Source of the DNA: Xylanimonas ulmi
GTDB lineage: Bacteria; Actinomycetota; Actinomycetes; Actinomycetales; Cellulomonadaceae
Reading direction: 5' to 3'
NCBI RefSeq assembly: GCF_004216535.1
Contig: NZ_SGWX01000001.1
Location: forward strand, 3,844,001 to 3,908,000
Length of the DNA: 64,000 nt
A model generated the notes under the pieces. It was not told where the DNA came from. It did no database searches and worked only from the letters and a program-made list of their open reading frames with translations. Shown piece after piece: positions 28,021 through 36,075 of this stretch (position 1 is the stretch's first letter; each line of letters opens with the position of its first letter). The position numbers and the translations under genes were made by a program.

Positions 28021-29145
28021 GTGAGCAACGAGATCGAGATCGGCCGCGGCAAGCGCGGGCGCCGCGCGTACTCCTTCGACGACATCGCCGTCGTCCCCTC
28101 CCGCCGCACGCGGGACCCGGAGGACGTCTCGGTCGGCTGGCAGATCGACGCCTACCACTTCGACCTGCCGATCATGGCCGCGCCCATGGACTCGGTCATG
28201 AGCCCCGGCACCGCCGTCGAGCTCGGCCGGCTCGGCGGACTCGGCGTGCTCGACCTCGAGGGCCTGTGGACGCGGTACGAGTCGCCCGAGGCGCTGCTCG
28301 CCGAGATCGCGCAGCTGCCCGAGGACGAGGCGACGCGCCGCATGCAGGAGATCTACGCCGAGCCCATCAAGCCCGAGCTCATCACGCAGCGCCTGAAGGA
28401 GGTGCGCGCCGCGGGTGTCACCGTCGCGGGCGCCCTGAGCCCGCAGCGCACGCAGGAGCACTACAAGACGGTGGTCGACGCCGGCGTCGACCTGTTCGTC
28501 ATCCGCGGCACCACGGTCTCGGCCGAGCACGTCAGCGGCAACGCCGAGCCGCTCAACCTCAAGCGCTTCATCTACGAGCTCGACGTGCCCGTCGTCGTCG
28601 GCGGCGCCTCGACGTACACCGCGGCGCTGCACCTCATGCGCACGGGCGCCGCGGGCGTCCTGGTCGGCTTCGGCGGCGGGGCCGCGCACACCACGCGCGT
28701 CAGCCTCGGCATCCACGCGCCCATGGCCACCGCGGTGTCCGACGTCGCCGCGGCCCGCCGCGACTACCTCGACGAGTCGGGCGGCCGCTACGTGCACGTC
28801 ATCGCCGACGGCGGCGTGGGCCGCTCGGGCGACATCGTCAAGGCCGTGGCGTGCGGCGCCGACGCCGTCATGCTGGGCGCGGCCCTCGCGCGCTCGTCGC
28901 AGGCGCCGGGACGCGGCTGGCACTGGGGCCCCGAGGCGCACCACTCGGTGCTGCCGCGCGGCGAGCGCGTCGAGGTCGGCACCGCGGGCACGCTCCAGGA
29001 GATCCTGTTCGGACCGGGACGCCAGGCCGACGGGACGCTCAACCTGGTGGGCGCGCTCAAGCGGGCGATGGCCACGACGGGCTATTCGGACCTCAAGGAG
29101 TTCCAGCGCGTCGAGGTGGTCGTCTCGCCGTACACCCCGCACTGA
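28021..29145 (+). CDS. guaB3: GuaB3 family IMP dehydrogenase-related protein
   Basis: A 374-residue IMPDH/GMPR barrel without CBS domains, the actinobacterial GuaB3 type that accompanies guaB. It has KRGRRAYSFDDIAVVPSRRTRDPEDV at the start, MAAPMDSVMSP, and GGVGRSGDIVKAVACGADAVMLG near the end. The loop that holds the catalytic Cys in GuaB reads VGFGGGAAHTTRVSLG here, so it lacks that cysteine. Some GuaB3 proteins have recently been proposed to act as GMP reductases; from sequence alone this is open. The gene is divergent from the exonuclease gene with a 194-base gap. Confidence 0.93.
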   Translation: MSNEIEIGRGKRGRRAYSFDDIAVVPSRRTRDPEDVSVGWQIDAYHFDLPIMAAPMDSVMSPGTAVELGRLGGLGVLDLEGLWTRYESPEALLAEIAQLPEDEATRRMQEIYAEPIKPELITQRLKEVRAAGVTVAGALSPQRTQEHYKTVVDAGVDLFVIRGTTVSAEHVSGNAEPLNLKRFIYELDVPVVVGGASTYTAALHLMRTGAAGVLVGFGGGAAHTTRVSLGIHAPMATAVSDVAAARRDYLDESGGRYVHVIADGGVGRSGDIVKAVACGADAVMLGAALARSSQAPGRGWHWGPEAHHSVLPRGERVEVGTAGTLQEILFGPGRQADGTLNLVGALKRAMATTGYSDLKEFQRVEVVVSPYTPH

Positions 29146-29188
29146 GGCGCGCTCCGGGATGGGCCTGGGGCGTGTGGGCGCCCGTGTG

Positions 29189-29194
29189 TAGGGT
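29189..29194 (+). promoter_or_regulatory. Leaderless -10 element of the aldehyde dehydrogenase gene
   Basis: TAGGGT ending 6 bases before ATG 29201. The 55-base gap after guaB3 therefore contains its own promoter. Confidence 0.55.
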
Positions 29195-29200
29195 GACCGC

Positions 29201-30859
29201 ATGGCCACCGCGAACGAGGGCGACGACGCCCTTCCGGACGCCCTGAACGACGCGGTCGCCGGTGCGCTGCGCGGCGTCGTCGACCCCGATCTTCCGGGCG
29301 GCACCTACGCGCTGGAGCCCGACGTCGTCGCGCCGCTGCTCGCCCGCGTCGTGACCTCGCATCGGGCCGGTGAGCACCGCGCGTTCCTGCCGTTCACGGG
29401 CGCGCCGCTCGTCTCGCTCCCGCTGTCCTCGCCCGCGGACGTCGCGGGCGCCGTCGCGCGGGCGCGCGCCGCCCAGCCGGCGTGGGCCGCGACGGCGCCC
29501 CGTGAGCGCGCGCGGGTGCTGCTGCGCGTGGCCCGCGCGGTGCTCGACCGGCAGTCCGAGGTGCTCGACCTGGTGCAGATGGAGGGCGGCAAGGCGCGCG
29601 CGCACGCGTTCGAGGAGGTCGCCTACGCCTCACAGCTCGCGCGGCACTACGCCGTGGCCGGACCCGGCTACCTGGCGCCGCGGCGGGTGCGGGGCATGAT
29701 CCCGCTGCTGACCGCCACGACGCGGCTGCTGCACCCGGTGGGCGTGGTCGGCGTCATCGCCCCGTGGAACTACCCGCTGGCGATGGTGGTCTCCGAGGCG
29801 CTGCCCGCGCTGCTGGCGGGCAACGCGGTCGTCGTCAAGCCCGACCCGCAGACCTCGCTCACGGCGCTGTGGGTCGCCGAGCTGCTCGAGTCGTGCGGGC
29901 TGCCGGCCGACCTGTTCGGTGTGGTCGCGGGCGCGGCCGAGGCCGGCACGGCCCTGATCGACGCCGTCGATCACATCGCGTTCACGGGTTCGACGGCGAC
30001 GGGGCGCCTGGTGGCCGCGCACGCGGGACGGCGGCTCATCGGCGCGACGCTTGAGCTCGGCGGCAAGAACGGCATGTACGTCGCCGCGGACGCCGACGTC
30101 GACGCCGCCGTGCGGGGCGGGCTGCGGGCGTGCTTCGCGAACGCGGGGCAGCTGTGCGTCTCGGTCGAGCGACTGGTGGTCCACGAGGCGGTCGCCGAGG
30201 AGTTCGTGGGCGGCTTCGTCGCGGGCGCGCGCACGCTGCGGCTGGGCGGCGGCCTCGACTACCGCGCCGACGTCGGCTCGCTCGTCTCCGCCGATCAGCT
30301 CGCGCGCGTCGTCGCGCACGTCGACGACGCGCTCGCGCGGGGCGCGCGCGCCCTGGCCGGGGCGGTGCACCGCGCCGACGTGGGGCCGTTCTTCTACGCG
30401 CCCACGGTGCTCGACGGCGTGCCCGACGACGCCCTGTGCGCGCGCGAGGAGACGTTTGGTCCGGTCGTCTCGATCCGGCGCGTGGCGTCGGACGACGAGG
30501 CGGTCGCGGTCATCAACGACTCCGAGTACGGGCTGAGCGCGTCGGTGTGGTCGCGCGACGTGCGGCGCGCCCGCCAGATCGCGGCCCGGCTGCGCGCGGG
30601 CGCGGTCAACGTCAACGACGGGTACATGGCGGCGTTCGGGTCGGTCGCGGCGCCCATGGGCGGGTTCGGCGCGTCCGGGCTGGGGCGGCGCCACGGGCGC
30701 GAGATCGTCGAGGCCCTGAGCGAGCCGCAGACGGTCGCGACGCAGCGCGCGGTGAGCCTGGGGCTGTCGATGGACCGCCTGTACGCCCTGGGCGGCGAGC
30801 GTGCGGCGGCCGCCCTGACGGCGGGTATGCGCGCGCTGCGGGCGGTGCGCGCGCGCTGA
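29201..30859 (+). CDS. gabD2: Succinate-semialdehyde dehydrogenase (GabD2-like)
   Basis: A 552-residue NAD(P)-dependent aldehyde dehydrogenase. It has the VIAPWNYPLAMVVSEALPALLAGN cofactor-binding region, GSTATGRLVA, the catalytic Glu in LELGGKNGMYV and the nucleophilic Cys in NAGQLCVSVERL, with GAVNVNDGYMAAF and GFGASGLGRRHG near the end. These match the actinobacterial GabD2 branch, which oxidises succinic semialdehyde to succinate in GABA use or in a 2-oxoglutarate bypass. No gabT is nearby, so the physiological source of substrate is not shown. The last ~35 residues form an amphipathic tail. Confidence 0.85.
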   Translation: MATANEGDDALPDALNDAVAGALRGVVDPDLPGGTYALEPDVVAPLLARVVTSHRAGEHRAFLPFTGAPLVSLPLSSPADVAGAVARARAAQPAWAATAPRERARVLLRVARAVLDRQSEVLDLVQMEGGKARAHAFEEVAYASQLARHYAVAGPGYLAPRRVRGMIPLLTATTRLLHPVGVVGVIAPWNYPLAMVVSEALPALLAGNAVVVKPDPQTSLTALWVAELLESCGLPADLFGVVAGAAEAGTALIDAVDHIAFTGSTATGRLVAAHAGRRLIGATLELGGKNGMYVAADADVDAAVRGGLRACFANAGQLCVSVERLVVHEAVAEEFVGGFVAGARTLRLGGGLDYRADVGSLVSADQLARVVAHVDDALARGARALAGAVHRADVGPFFYAPTVLDGVPDDALCAREETFGPVVSIRRVASDDEAVAVINDSEYGLSASVWSRDVRRARQIAARLRAGAVNVNDGYMAAFGSVAAPMGGFGASGLGRRHGREIVEALSEPQTVATQRAVSLGLSMDRLYALGGERAAAALTAGMRALRAVRAR

Positions 30860-30907
30860 CGCCCGCGCTGCCCGCCCCGCTGGCAAGCCCGCCCCGCTGG
30901 GGGACCC

Positions 30908-31588
30908 TCAGAGCCCGAGGAGCTCGCGCACGCCCGCCCGCCACGAGGCCGGCGCCTCGCGCGCGTGCCACCACAGCCACCGCAGCGGGTTCGACGACTC
31001 GGCCGAGGCGCCGACCCCGACGGCGTCGACGCCGGCCCGCGCGCAGCCGAACAGCGCCCGCGGCAGGTGGTAGTCCTGTGTGACGACGACGGCGGCGCGC
31101 ACCCCGTAGACCTCGTGCGCGCGGCGGCAGGTGGCTGTGGTCTCGAAGCCCTCGCGGTCGAGCACCAGCGCGCCCGCAGGGACGCCGAGGCCCACGATCC
31201 AGTCGCGCATGGACCCCGGCTCGTCGTAGGCCGTGCCGTCGGGACGCTCGTGCGCGTCGCCCGACAGGATCACGCGCGGCGCCACACCGCGCCGGTACAG
31301 GTCGGCGGCGACCGCGAGCCGCCGCCGCAGGAAGGGCGACGGCGTGCCGTCCGCACGCAGCCCCGCGCCGAGCACGATGACCGCGTCCGCGGGCCCCGCG
31401 TCGTCGGGCTCGCGCACGTGGGCGTGCCCGACGGCCTGGACCCACACGACGGGCGCCGCGACCGCCAGGACGAGCAGTCCGGCCCCCCACAGGACGCGCC
31501 GGCGCCGTCTCCCGGCGCGCGGGCGTCTCATCGCGGGCAGTGTCACGGGCGGGCCGCCGGGAGCGCCGGAGGCGATCGGCGATGTCAC
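30908..31588 (-). CDS. YdcF/SanA-type DUF218 membrane protein
   Basis: A 226-residue protein with one N-terminal hydrophobic segment (about 33-53) preceded by Arg-rich residues, so it is inserted with the DUF218 domain outside. The domain shows AVIVLGAGLRADGTPSPFLRRRL, ILSGD, the TTATCRRAHEV segment and VVVTQDYHLPRALF, the full set of DUF218 motifs. E. coli SanA is linked to envelope barrier function at high temperature and vancomycin; the activity is unknown. GTG 31588 lies 19 bases after the DUF4031-HD gene, making a two-gene operon. Confidence 0.85.
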   Translation of the reverse strand: MTSPIASGAPGGPPVTLPAMRRPRAGRRRRRVLWGAGLLVLAVAAPVVWVQAVGHAHVREPDDAGPADAVIVLGAGLRADGTPSPFLRRRLAVAADLYRRGVAPRVILSGDAHERPDGTAYDEPGSMRDWIVGLGVPAGALVLDREGFETTATCRRAHEVYGVRAAVVVTQDYHLPRALFGCARAGVDAVGVGASAESSNPLRWLWWHAREAPASWRAGVRELLGL

Positions 31589-31607
31589 GCGGGCCTCGCG
31601 CTGAGCC

Positions 31608-32570
31608 TCACGCCGGGCGGGCCCGCAGCGCGGCGAGCTCGGCGCGCAGATTGGCGCCGGCGCGCGGCGCCCAGACGGCCCGGGCGGCGTCGGTGCGAAA
31701 GAGCGTCGGCAATCCGAGGAGTTGGTCGAGCACCGCGGCCCGGCCCTCGCGGAACTGCGCCTCGGGCACGTCGGCGTACTCGGCGCGCACCTGCTGGGTG
31801 TAGCGGGTGTAGCGGTCGGGCGCGGCGGCCAGGATCGCGAGGTCGGCGTCGCTCACGAGCGCGCCGAGCGTGTCGCCGGGCGCGGGGTCGTGCGCCGCGG
31901 TGAGCAGGACGAGCCGCGCGACGTCGTCGTGCTCGGCGGGCGTGAGGCGACCGGCCTCGACCCCGGGCGCCAGGAGCCGGCGCGCGAGGTCGGCCGAGCG
32001 CTCCTCGTCGCGGCCCGCGACGCCGTCGTGCACCGCGTCGTGGAACCACAGTGCGAGCCGGGCGGTGCGCGCCTGCGCCGGGCCGACGCCTCGGGCGGCG
32101 TGCGCGGAGGCGAGCAGGGCGTCGAGCGCGTCGAGGGTCGCCGCGAGGTGCAGGCGGCCGTGGTAGACGCGATGCGGCTGCGCCCACCGCTCGATGAGGT
32201 CGTGCGCGGCGGCGTCGAACGGGTCCGAGGACGCCGACGCCTCGCCCCGCTCCGGCGCGTCGGCCCACAGGCTCCGCCAGCGCCGGTGGAGCGCGTCGCG
32301 CTTGGCCGGGGCGCGCTCATGGCCCGCGACCCGCAGTCCCGAGGCGGTCAGCCGCCGCGCGAGCGTGCGCCCGTCGACGGCGGTGGCGCCCGCCGCGCGC
32401 AGCTCGGCGTGCCGCTCGGCGGGGACGTCGTAGTGGTCGAGGTCGAACCCGCGGTCGGGCACCCCCGCGGCGCGGGCGAACGCCCGCAGCTCCCACAGCG
32501 AGGTGTCCGAGACGAGGTGCGACCACACGCGCCCGTGCGCGGCCCACACGGGCGGGTCGAGGAGGATCAC
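31608..32570 (-). CDS. DUF4031 - HD domain fusion protein
   Basis: A 320-residue two-domain protein. Residues 1-85 are a DUF4031 domain, seen from MILLDPPVWAAHGRVWSHL and DLDHYDVPAERH. Residues about 115-300 are an HD-type metal phosphohydrolase domain, with YHGRLHL, the FHDAVHD pair and a TAAHD/ SDADLAIL motif that supply the metal-binding His and Asp residues. HD proteins of this type hydrolyse nucleotides or cyclic nucleotides, but the substrate cannot be predicted. GTG 32570 starts exactly at the conserved Met-Ile-Leu-Leu-Asp. It probably forms an operon with the YdcF gene. Confidence 0.8.
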   Translation of the reverse strand: MILLDPPVWAAHGRVWSHLVSDTSLWELRAFARAAGVPDRGFDLDHYDVPAERHAELRAAGATAVDGRTLARRLTASGLRVAGHERAPAKRDALHRRWRSLWADAPERGEASASSDPFDAAAHDLIERWAQPHRVYHGRLHLAATLDALDALLASAHAARGVGPAQARTARLALWFHDAVHDGVAGRDEERSADLARRLLAPGVEAGRLTPAEHDDVARLVLLTAAHDPAPGDTLGALVSDADLAILAAAPDRYTRYTQQVRAEYADVPEAQFREGRAAVLDQLLGLPTLFRTDAARAVWAPRAGANLRAELAALRARPA

Positions 32571-32609
32571 GCCCCGACCCTAAGCCCGCACCCGCGCCCC
32601 GACGCGAAC

Positions 32610-32651
32610 GACCCCCGCGAGGCCACCGGTCCGGGCGGCCTGGCGGGGGTC
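32610..32651 (-). terminator. Terminator of the pta-ackA operon
   Basis: A 15-bp stem with one mismatch (32610-32624 with 32637-32651), 11 bases after the ackA stop on the minus strand. It separates ackA from the DUF4031-HD gene. Confidence 0.75.
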
Positions 32652-32661
32652 GGGTTCGGGG

Positions 32662-33843
32662 TCAGGCGATGGCGGCGACGGACAGGCGGGCGATCGCCAG
32701 CTCCTCGTTGGTCGGGACCACCATGACCAGCGGGCCCTCGTGGCCGTCGGGGCTGATGACGCGCGGCTCCTTGGAGCGCACGGCGTTCTTGGCCGGGTCG
32801 ATGGCCAGGCCCAGGAACGCCAGCGCCTCGACGACCTCCTCGCGCAGCGGCGCCGAGTTCTCGCCGACGCCGGCCGTGAAGGTCAGCACGTCGACGCCGC
32901 CCAGCACGGCGGCGTAGGCGCCCACGTACTTGACGAGCCGGTGGCGGTAGACGGCCAGCGCAAGGAGCGCGGCCGGGTCGCCGGCCTCGGCGGCCGAGCG
33001 CACCTCGCGCATGTCGTTGCGCCCCGCGATGCCCTTGAGCCCCGACCGCTTGTTGAGCAGGTTGTCGATCTCGTCGACGTCGAGCCCGGCCACGCGGCGC
33101 AGGTGGAACACGATCGCCGGGTCAAGGTCGCCCGAGCGGGTGCCCATGACCAGGCCCTCCAGCGGCGTCAGGCCCATCGAGGTGTCCACGGCGACCCCGG
33201 ACGCGACGGCCGACGCCGAGGCGCCGTTGCCGAGGTGCAGCACGATCTGCTTGAGGTCGTCGCGGCCCAGCACCTGTGCGACGCGCTGCGAGACGTACTC
33301 GTGCGACGTGCCGTGGAACCCGTACCGGCGGATCTGGTGCTCCTTGGCCACCGCGGCGTCGATCGCGTAGGTGTAGGCGGACTCGGGCAGCGACGCGAAG
33401 AACGCCGTGTCGAACACGGCGACGTGCGGCACGTCGAGCAGCTCGCGCGCGACCTTGATGCCGGTCACGTTGGCCGGGTTGTGCAGCGGAGCGAGCGGGA
33501 TGAGCGCCTCGATGCCCGCCACGACGTCGTCGTCGACGACGGTGGGGTGGGAGTAGGCGGTGCCGCCGTGCACCACGCGGTGCCCGACGGCGACGACGCC
33601 CGCCGCATCGAGCGACGGGCCGACCTCGTCGAACAGGCCCAGCACGAGGCGCAGCGCCTCGCCGTGGTCGGGGATCGGCAGCTCGCGCATCGTCTCCGCC
33701 TCGCCCACCTCGTGCGTGAGCACGCCCAGCGGCTCGCCGATCTTCTCGACGAGGCCGACGGCGAGCGCCTCACCCGTGTCCGGGTTGACGAGCTGGTACT
33801 TGAGCGACGAGGAGCCGCTGTTCAGGACGAGGACGGTGCTCAC
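32662..33843 (-). CDS. ackA: Acetate kinase
   Basis: Interconverts acetyl phosphate + ADP and acetate + ATP. The 393-residue product has VLVLNSGSSSLKYQLV at the start (acetokinase signature 1), HRVVHGG with the catalytic region, FDTAFFASLPE, RRYGFHGTSHEYV (signature 2) and HLGNGASASAV. Length is normal. GTG 33843 is 43 bases after pta, so pta-ackA are one operon. Together with the phosphoketolase gene upstream it completes a route from sugar phosphates to acetate with ATP gain. Confidence 0.96.
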   Translation of the reverse strand: MSTVLVLNSGSSSLKYQLVNPDTGEALAVGLVEKIGEPLGVLTHEVGEAETMRELPIPDHGEALRLVLGLFDEVGPSLDAAGVVAVGHRVVHGGTAYSHPTVVDDDVVAGIEALIPLAPLHNPANVTGIKVARELLDVPHVAVFDTAFFASLPESAYTYAIDAAVAKEHQIRRYGFHGTSHEYVSQRVAQVLGRDDLKQIVLHLGNGASASAVASGVAVDTSMGLTPLEGLVMGTRSGDLDPAIVFHLRRVAGLDVDEIDNLLNKRSGLKGIAGRNDMREVRSAAEAGDPAALLALAVYRHRLVKYVGAYAAVLGGVDVLTFTAGVGENSAPLREEVVEALAFLGLAIDPAKNAVRSKEPRVISPDGHEGPLVMVVPTNEELAIARLSVAAIA

Positions 33844-33886
33844 TGCGTGAACCCTTCGACGGCGGGAGTCTGGCGGGAGGATCCTG

Positions 33887-35977
33887 TCATGCCGAGGCCC
33901 CCTGGGCCTGGATGGCGGTGATCGCGACGGTGTTGACGATGTCCTGCACGAGCGCGCCGCGCGACAGGTCGTTGACCGGCTTGTTGAGGCCCTGGAGCAC
34001 CGGGCCGACGGCGACGGCGCCGGCCGAGCGCTGCACGGCCTTGTAGGTGTTGTTGCCGGTGTTGAGGTCGGGGAAGACGAACACGGTGGCGCGCCCGGCG
34101 ACGTCGGAGCCGGGCAGCTTGGAGGCGGCGACCGCGGCGTCGACCGCGGCGTCGTACTGGATCGGGCCCTCGACCGACAGGTCGGGGCGGCGCTCCTTGA
34201 CCAGGGCCGTCGCGGCGCGGACCTTGTCGACGTCGGCTCCCGAGCCGGACTCGCCGGTCGAGTACGACAGCATCGCCACGCGCGGCTCGACGCCGAACTG
34301 GGCGGCCGTGGCGGCCGAGGCGATCGCGACGTCGGCGAGCTGCTCCGTCGTCGGGTCGGGGATGACGGCGCAGTCGCCGTAGACCAGCACGCGGTCCTCG
34401 AGGCACATGAGGAACACGCCCGACACGGACGAGATGCCCGGGGCCGTCTTGATGATCTCGAACGAGGGGCGGATGGTGTGCGCCGTGGTGTGCGCGGCGC
34501 CCGAGACCATGCCGTGCGCGTCGCCCAGGTGGACCATCATCGTGCCGAAGTAGGAGACGTCGGTGACGATCTCGCGGGCGCGCTCGACCGTCATGCCCTT
34601 GTGGGCGCGCAGGCGCGTGTACTCGGCGGCGTACCGCTCGACGTGGTCGGGGTCGGTGGGGGACAGCACCGTGGCGTTCGAGATGTCGAGGCCGAGCTCG
34701 GTGGCGCGGGCGCGCACGCTGGTCTCGTCGCCCAGGATCGTCAGGTCGGCGATGCCGCGCGCGAGCACGGTCGAGGCGGCGCGCAGGATGCGGTCGTCGT
34801 TGCCCTCGGGCAGCACGACGCGGCGGCGGTTGGCGCGGGCGCGCTCGATGAGCTCGTACTCGAACATGAGCGGGGTGACGACCTCGGGCCGCGGCACGGC
34901 CAGCTTGGCGAGCAGCTCCGCGGTGTCGACGTGGGCCTCGAACAGCGAGCGGGCGACGTCGATCTTGCGCGTCGAGCCCACGGTCACGCGGCCGACGGTG
35001 CGGCCTGCGGCGCGCGCGACCGGGAAGGTGTCCTGCTTGGTGACGATGACCGGGACGTGCGGGTTCATCGCGCGCACCAGGTCGCCGATGCGGCCCCCGG
35101 GCGTCATGCCGCCGGTCAGGATGATGGCGGCGAGCGACGGGAAGCTCGCGGCGGACTGCGCGGCCAAGAGGCTGAGGATGACGTCGGTGCGGTCGCCGGG
35201 GGTGATGACGACGGCGCCGTCGGACAGGTGGTCGAGCAGGTGCTCGACCGACATCGCGCCGACCAGCACGTTGAGGGCCTCGCGGGGCAGCAGGTCGGGG
35301 TCGCCCAACCACAGCTCGCCGTCCGAGGCCTCCATGAGCTGGGCGACGGTCGGGGCGTGCAGGAACCGCTCCTCGGGCAGCGCCCAGATGGGCAGCGTCG
35401 GGTCCGCGGTCAGCGGGGAGAGGTCGGCGGGCACCGCGCCGTCGTAGCGGTTGATGACGACGCCGATGGGCTGGGCGTGGTTGGCGCGCAGTTCGCCGAG
35501 GCCGATGCCCGACAGCGCCTTGACGTCCTCGTCGCTGCGGCCGCGGCCCGAGACGACCAGCAGCACGGGGGCGCCGAGGTTGGCGGCGATCTTGGCGTTG
35601 AACGCGAGCTCGGTGGGGCCCGACACGTCGGTGTAGTCGGTGCCGAGCACCACGACCGAGTCGCACTTGGAGGCGACCTCGTGGTAGCGGGCGACGATGC
35701 GGCTCATGGCCGCGTCGAGGTCGGCGTGGACGTCGTCGTAGGTGATGCCGACGGACTCGTCGTAGGTCAGGTCGACGCCGTCGTGCTGGAGCAGCATCTC
35801 CAGCACGTGGTCGCGCTCGCCGTCGGGGCCCTCGCTGGCCGAGACGCGCGAGACTGGCCGGAACACGCCGACACGCTGTCCCTGTCGCACCAGCACGTCG
35901 ATGACGCCCAGGGCGACCGTGGACTTTCCGGAGTCTCCCTCAGGGGAGGCGATGAGGATGCTGCGCGTGGCCGGCAT
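33887..35977 (-). CDS. pta: Phosphate acetyltransferase, long form
   Basis: Interconverts acetyl phosphate + CoA and acetyl-CoA + phosphate. The 696-residue long form has an N-terminal P-loop BioD-like domain (ILIASPEGDSGKSTVALGV), a central DRTGG domain around 215-330 and the C-terminal catalytic PTA domain from about 370, with ARANRRRVVLPEGNDDRILRAA and the FPDLNTGNNTYKAVQR motif close to the end. The N-terminal domains are regulatory in homologues. ATG 35977 follows AAGGAG. It is co-transcribed with ackA. Confidence 0.95.
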   Translation of the reverse strand: MPATRSILIASPEGDSGKSTVALGVIDVLVRQGQRVGVFRPVSRVSASEGPDGERDHVLEMLLQHDGVDLTYDESVGITYDDVHADLDAAMSRIVARYHEVASKCDSVVVLGTDYTDVSGPTELAFNAKIAANLGAPVLLVVSGRGRSDEDVKALSGIGLGELRANHAQPIGVVINRYDGAVPADLSPLTADPTLPIWALPEERFLHAPTVAQLMEASDGELWLGDPDLLPREALNVLVGAMSVEHLLDHLSDGAVVITPGDRTDVILSLLAAQSAASFPSLAAIILTGGMTPGGRIGDLVRAMNPHVPVIVTKQDTFPVARAAGRTVGRVTVGSTRKIDVARSLFEAHVDTAELLAKLAVPRPEVVTPLMFEYELIERARANRRRVVLPEGNDDRILRAASTVLARGIADLTILGDETSVRARATELGLDISNATVLSPTDPDHVERYAAEYTRLRAHKGMTVERAREIVTDVSYFGTMMVHLGDAHGMVSGAAHTTAHTIRPSFEIIKTAPGISSVSGVFLMCLEDRVLVYGDCAVIPDPTTEQLADVAIASAATAAQFGVEPRVAMLSYSTGESGSGADVDKVRAATALVKERRPDLSVEGPIQYDAAVDAAVAASKLPGSDVAGRATVFVFPDLNTGNNTYKAVQRSAGAVAVGPVLQGLNKPVNDLSRGALVQDIVNTVAITAIQAQGASA

Positions 35978-36030
35978 GGGTTAGCTGCTCCTTGTTCAGA
36001 TCAGGTTGGTCCGCCTGGGGGCAAGCGGGC

Positions 36031-36068
36031 GTGAGCCCGGCCGGGGGCGGCGCCCCGGCCGGGCTCAC
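36031..36068 (-). terminator. Terminator after xfp
   Basis: A perfect 16-bp stem (36031-36046 with 36053-36068), 8 bases after the xfp stop on the minus strand and 54 bases before the pta start. It means xfp is not simply co-transcribed with pta-ackA, unless there is read-through. Confidence 0.88.
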
Positions 36069-36075
36069 CGGATGG

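Noticed and set aside
34478-36034. A 518-codon plus-strand open frame opposite pta
   Set aside because: Antisense shadow of pta; no ribosome-binding site or leaderless -10 at its start and no recognisable domain.
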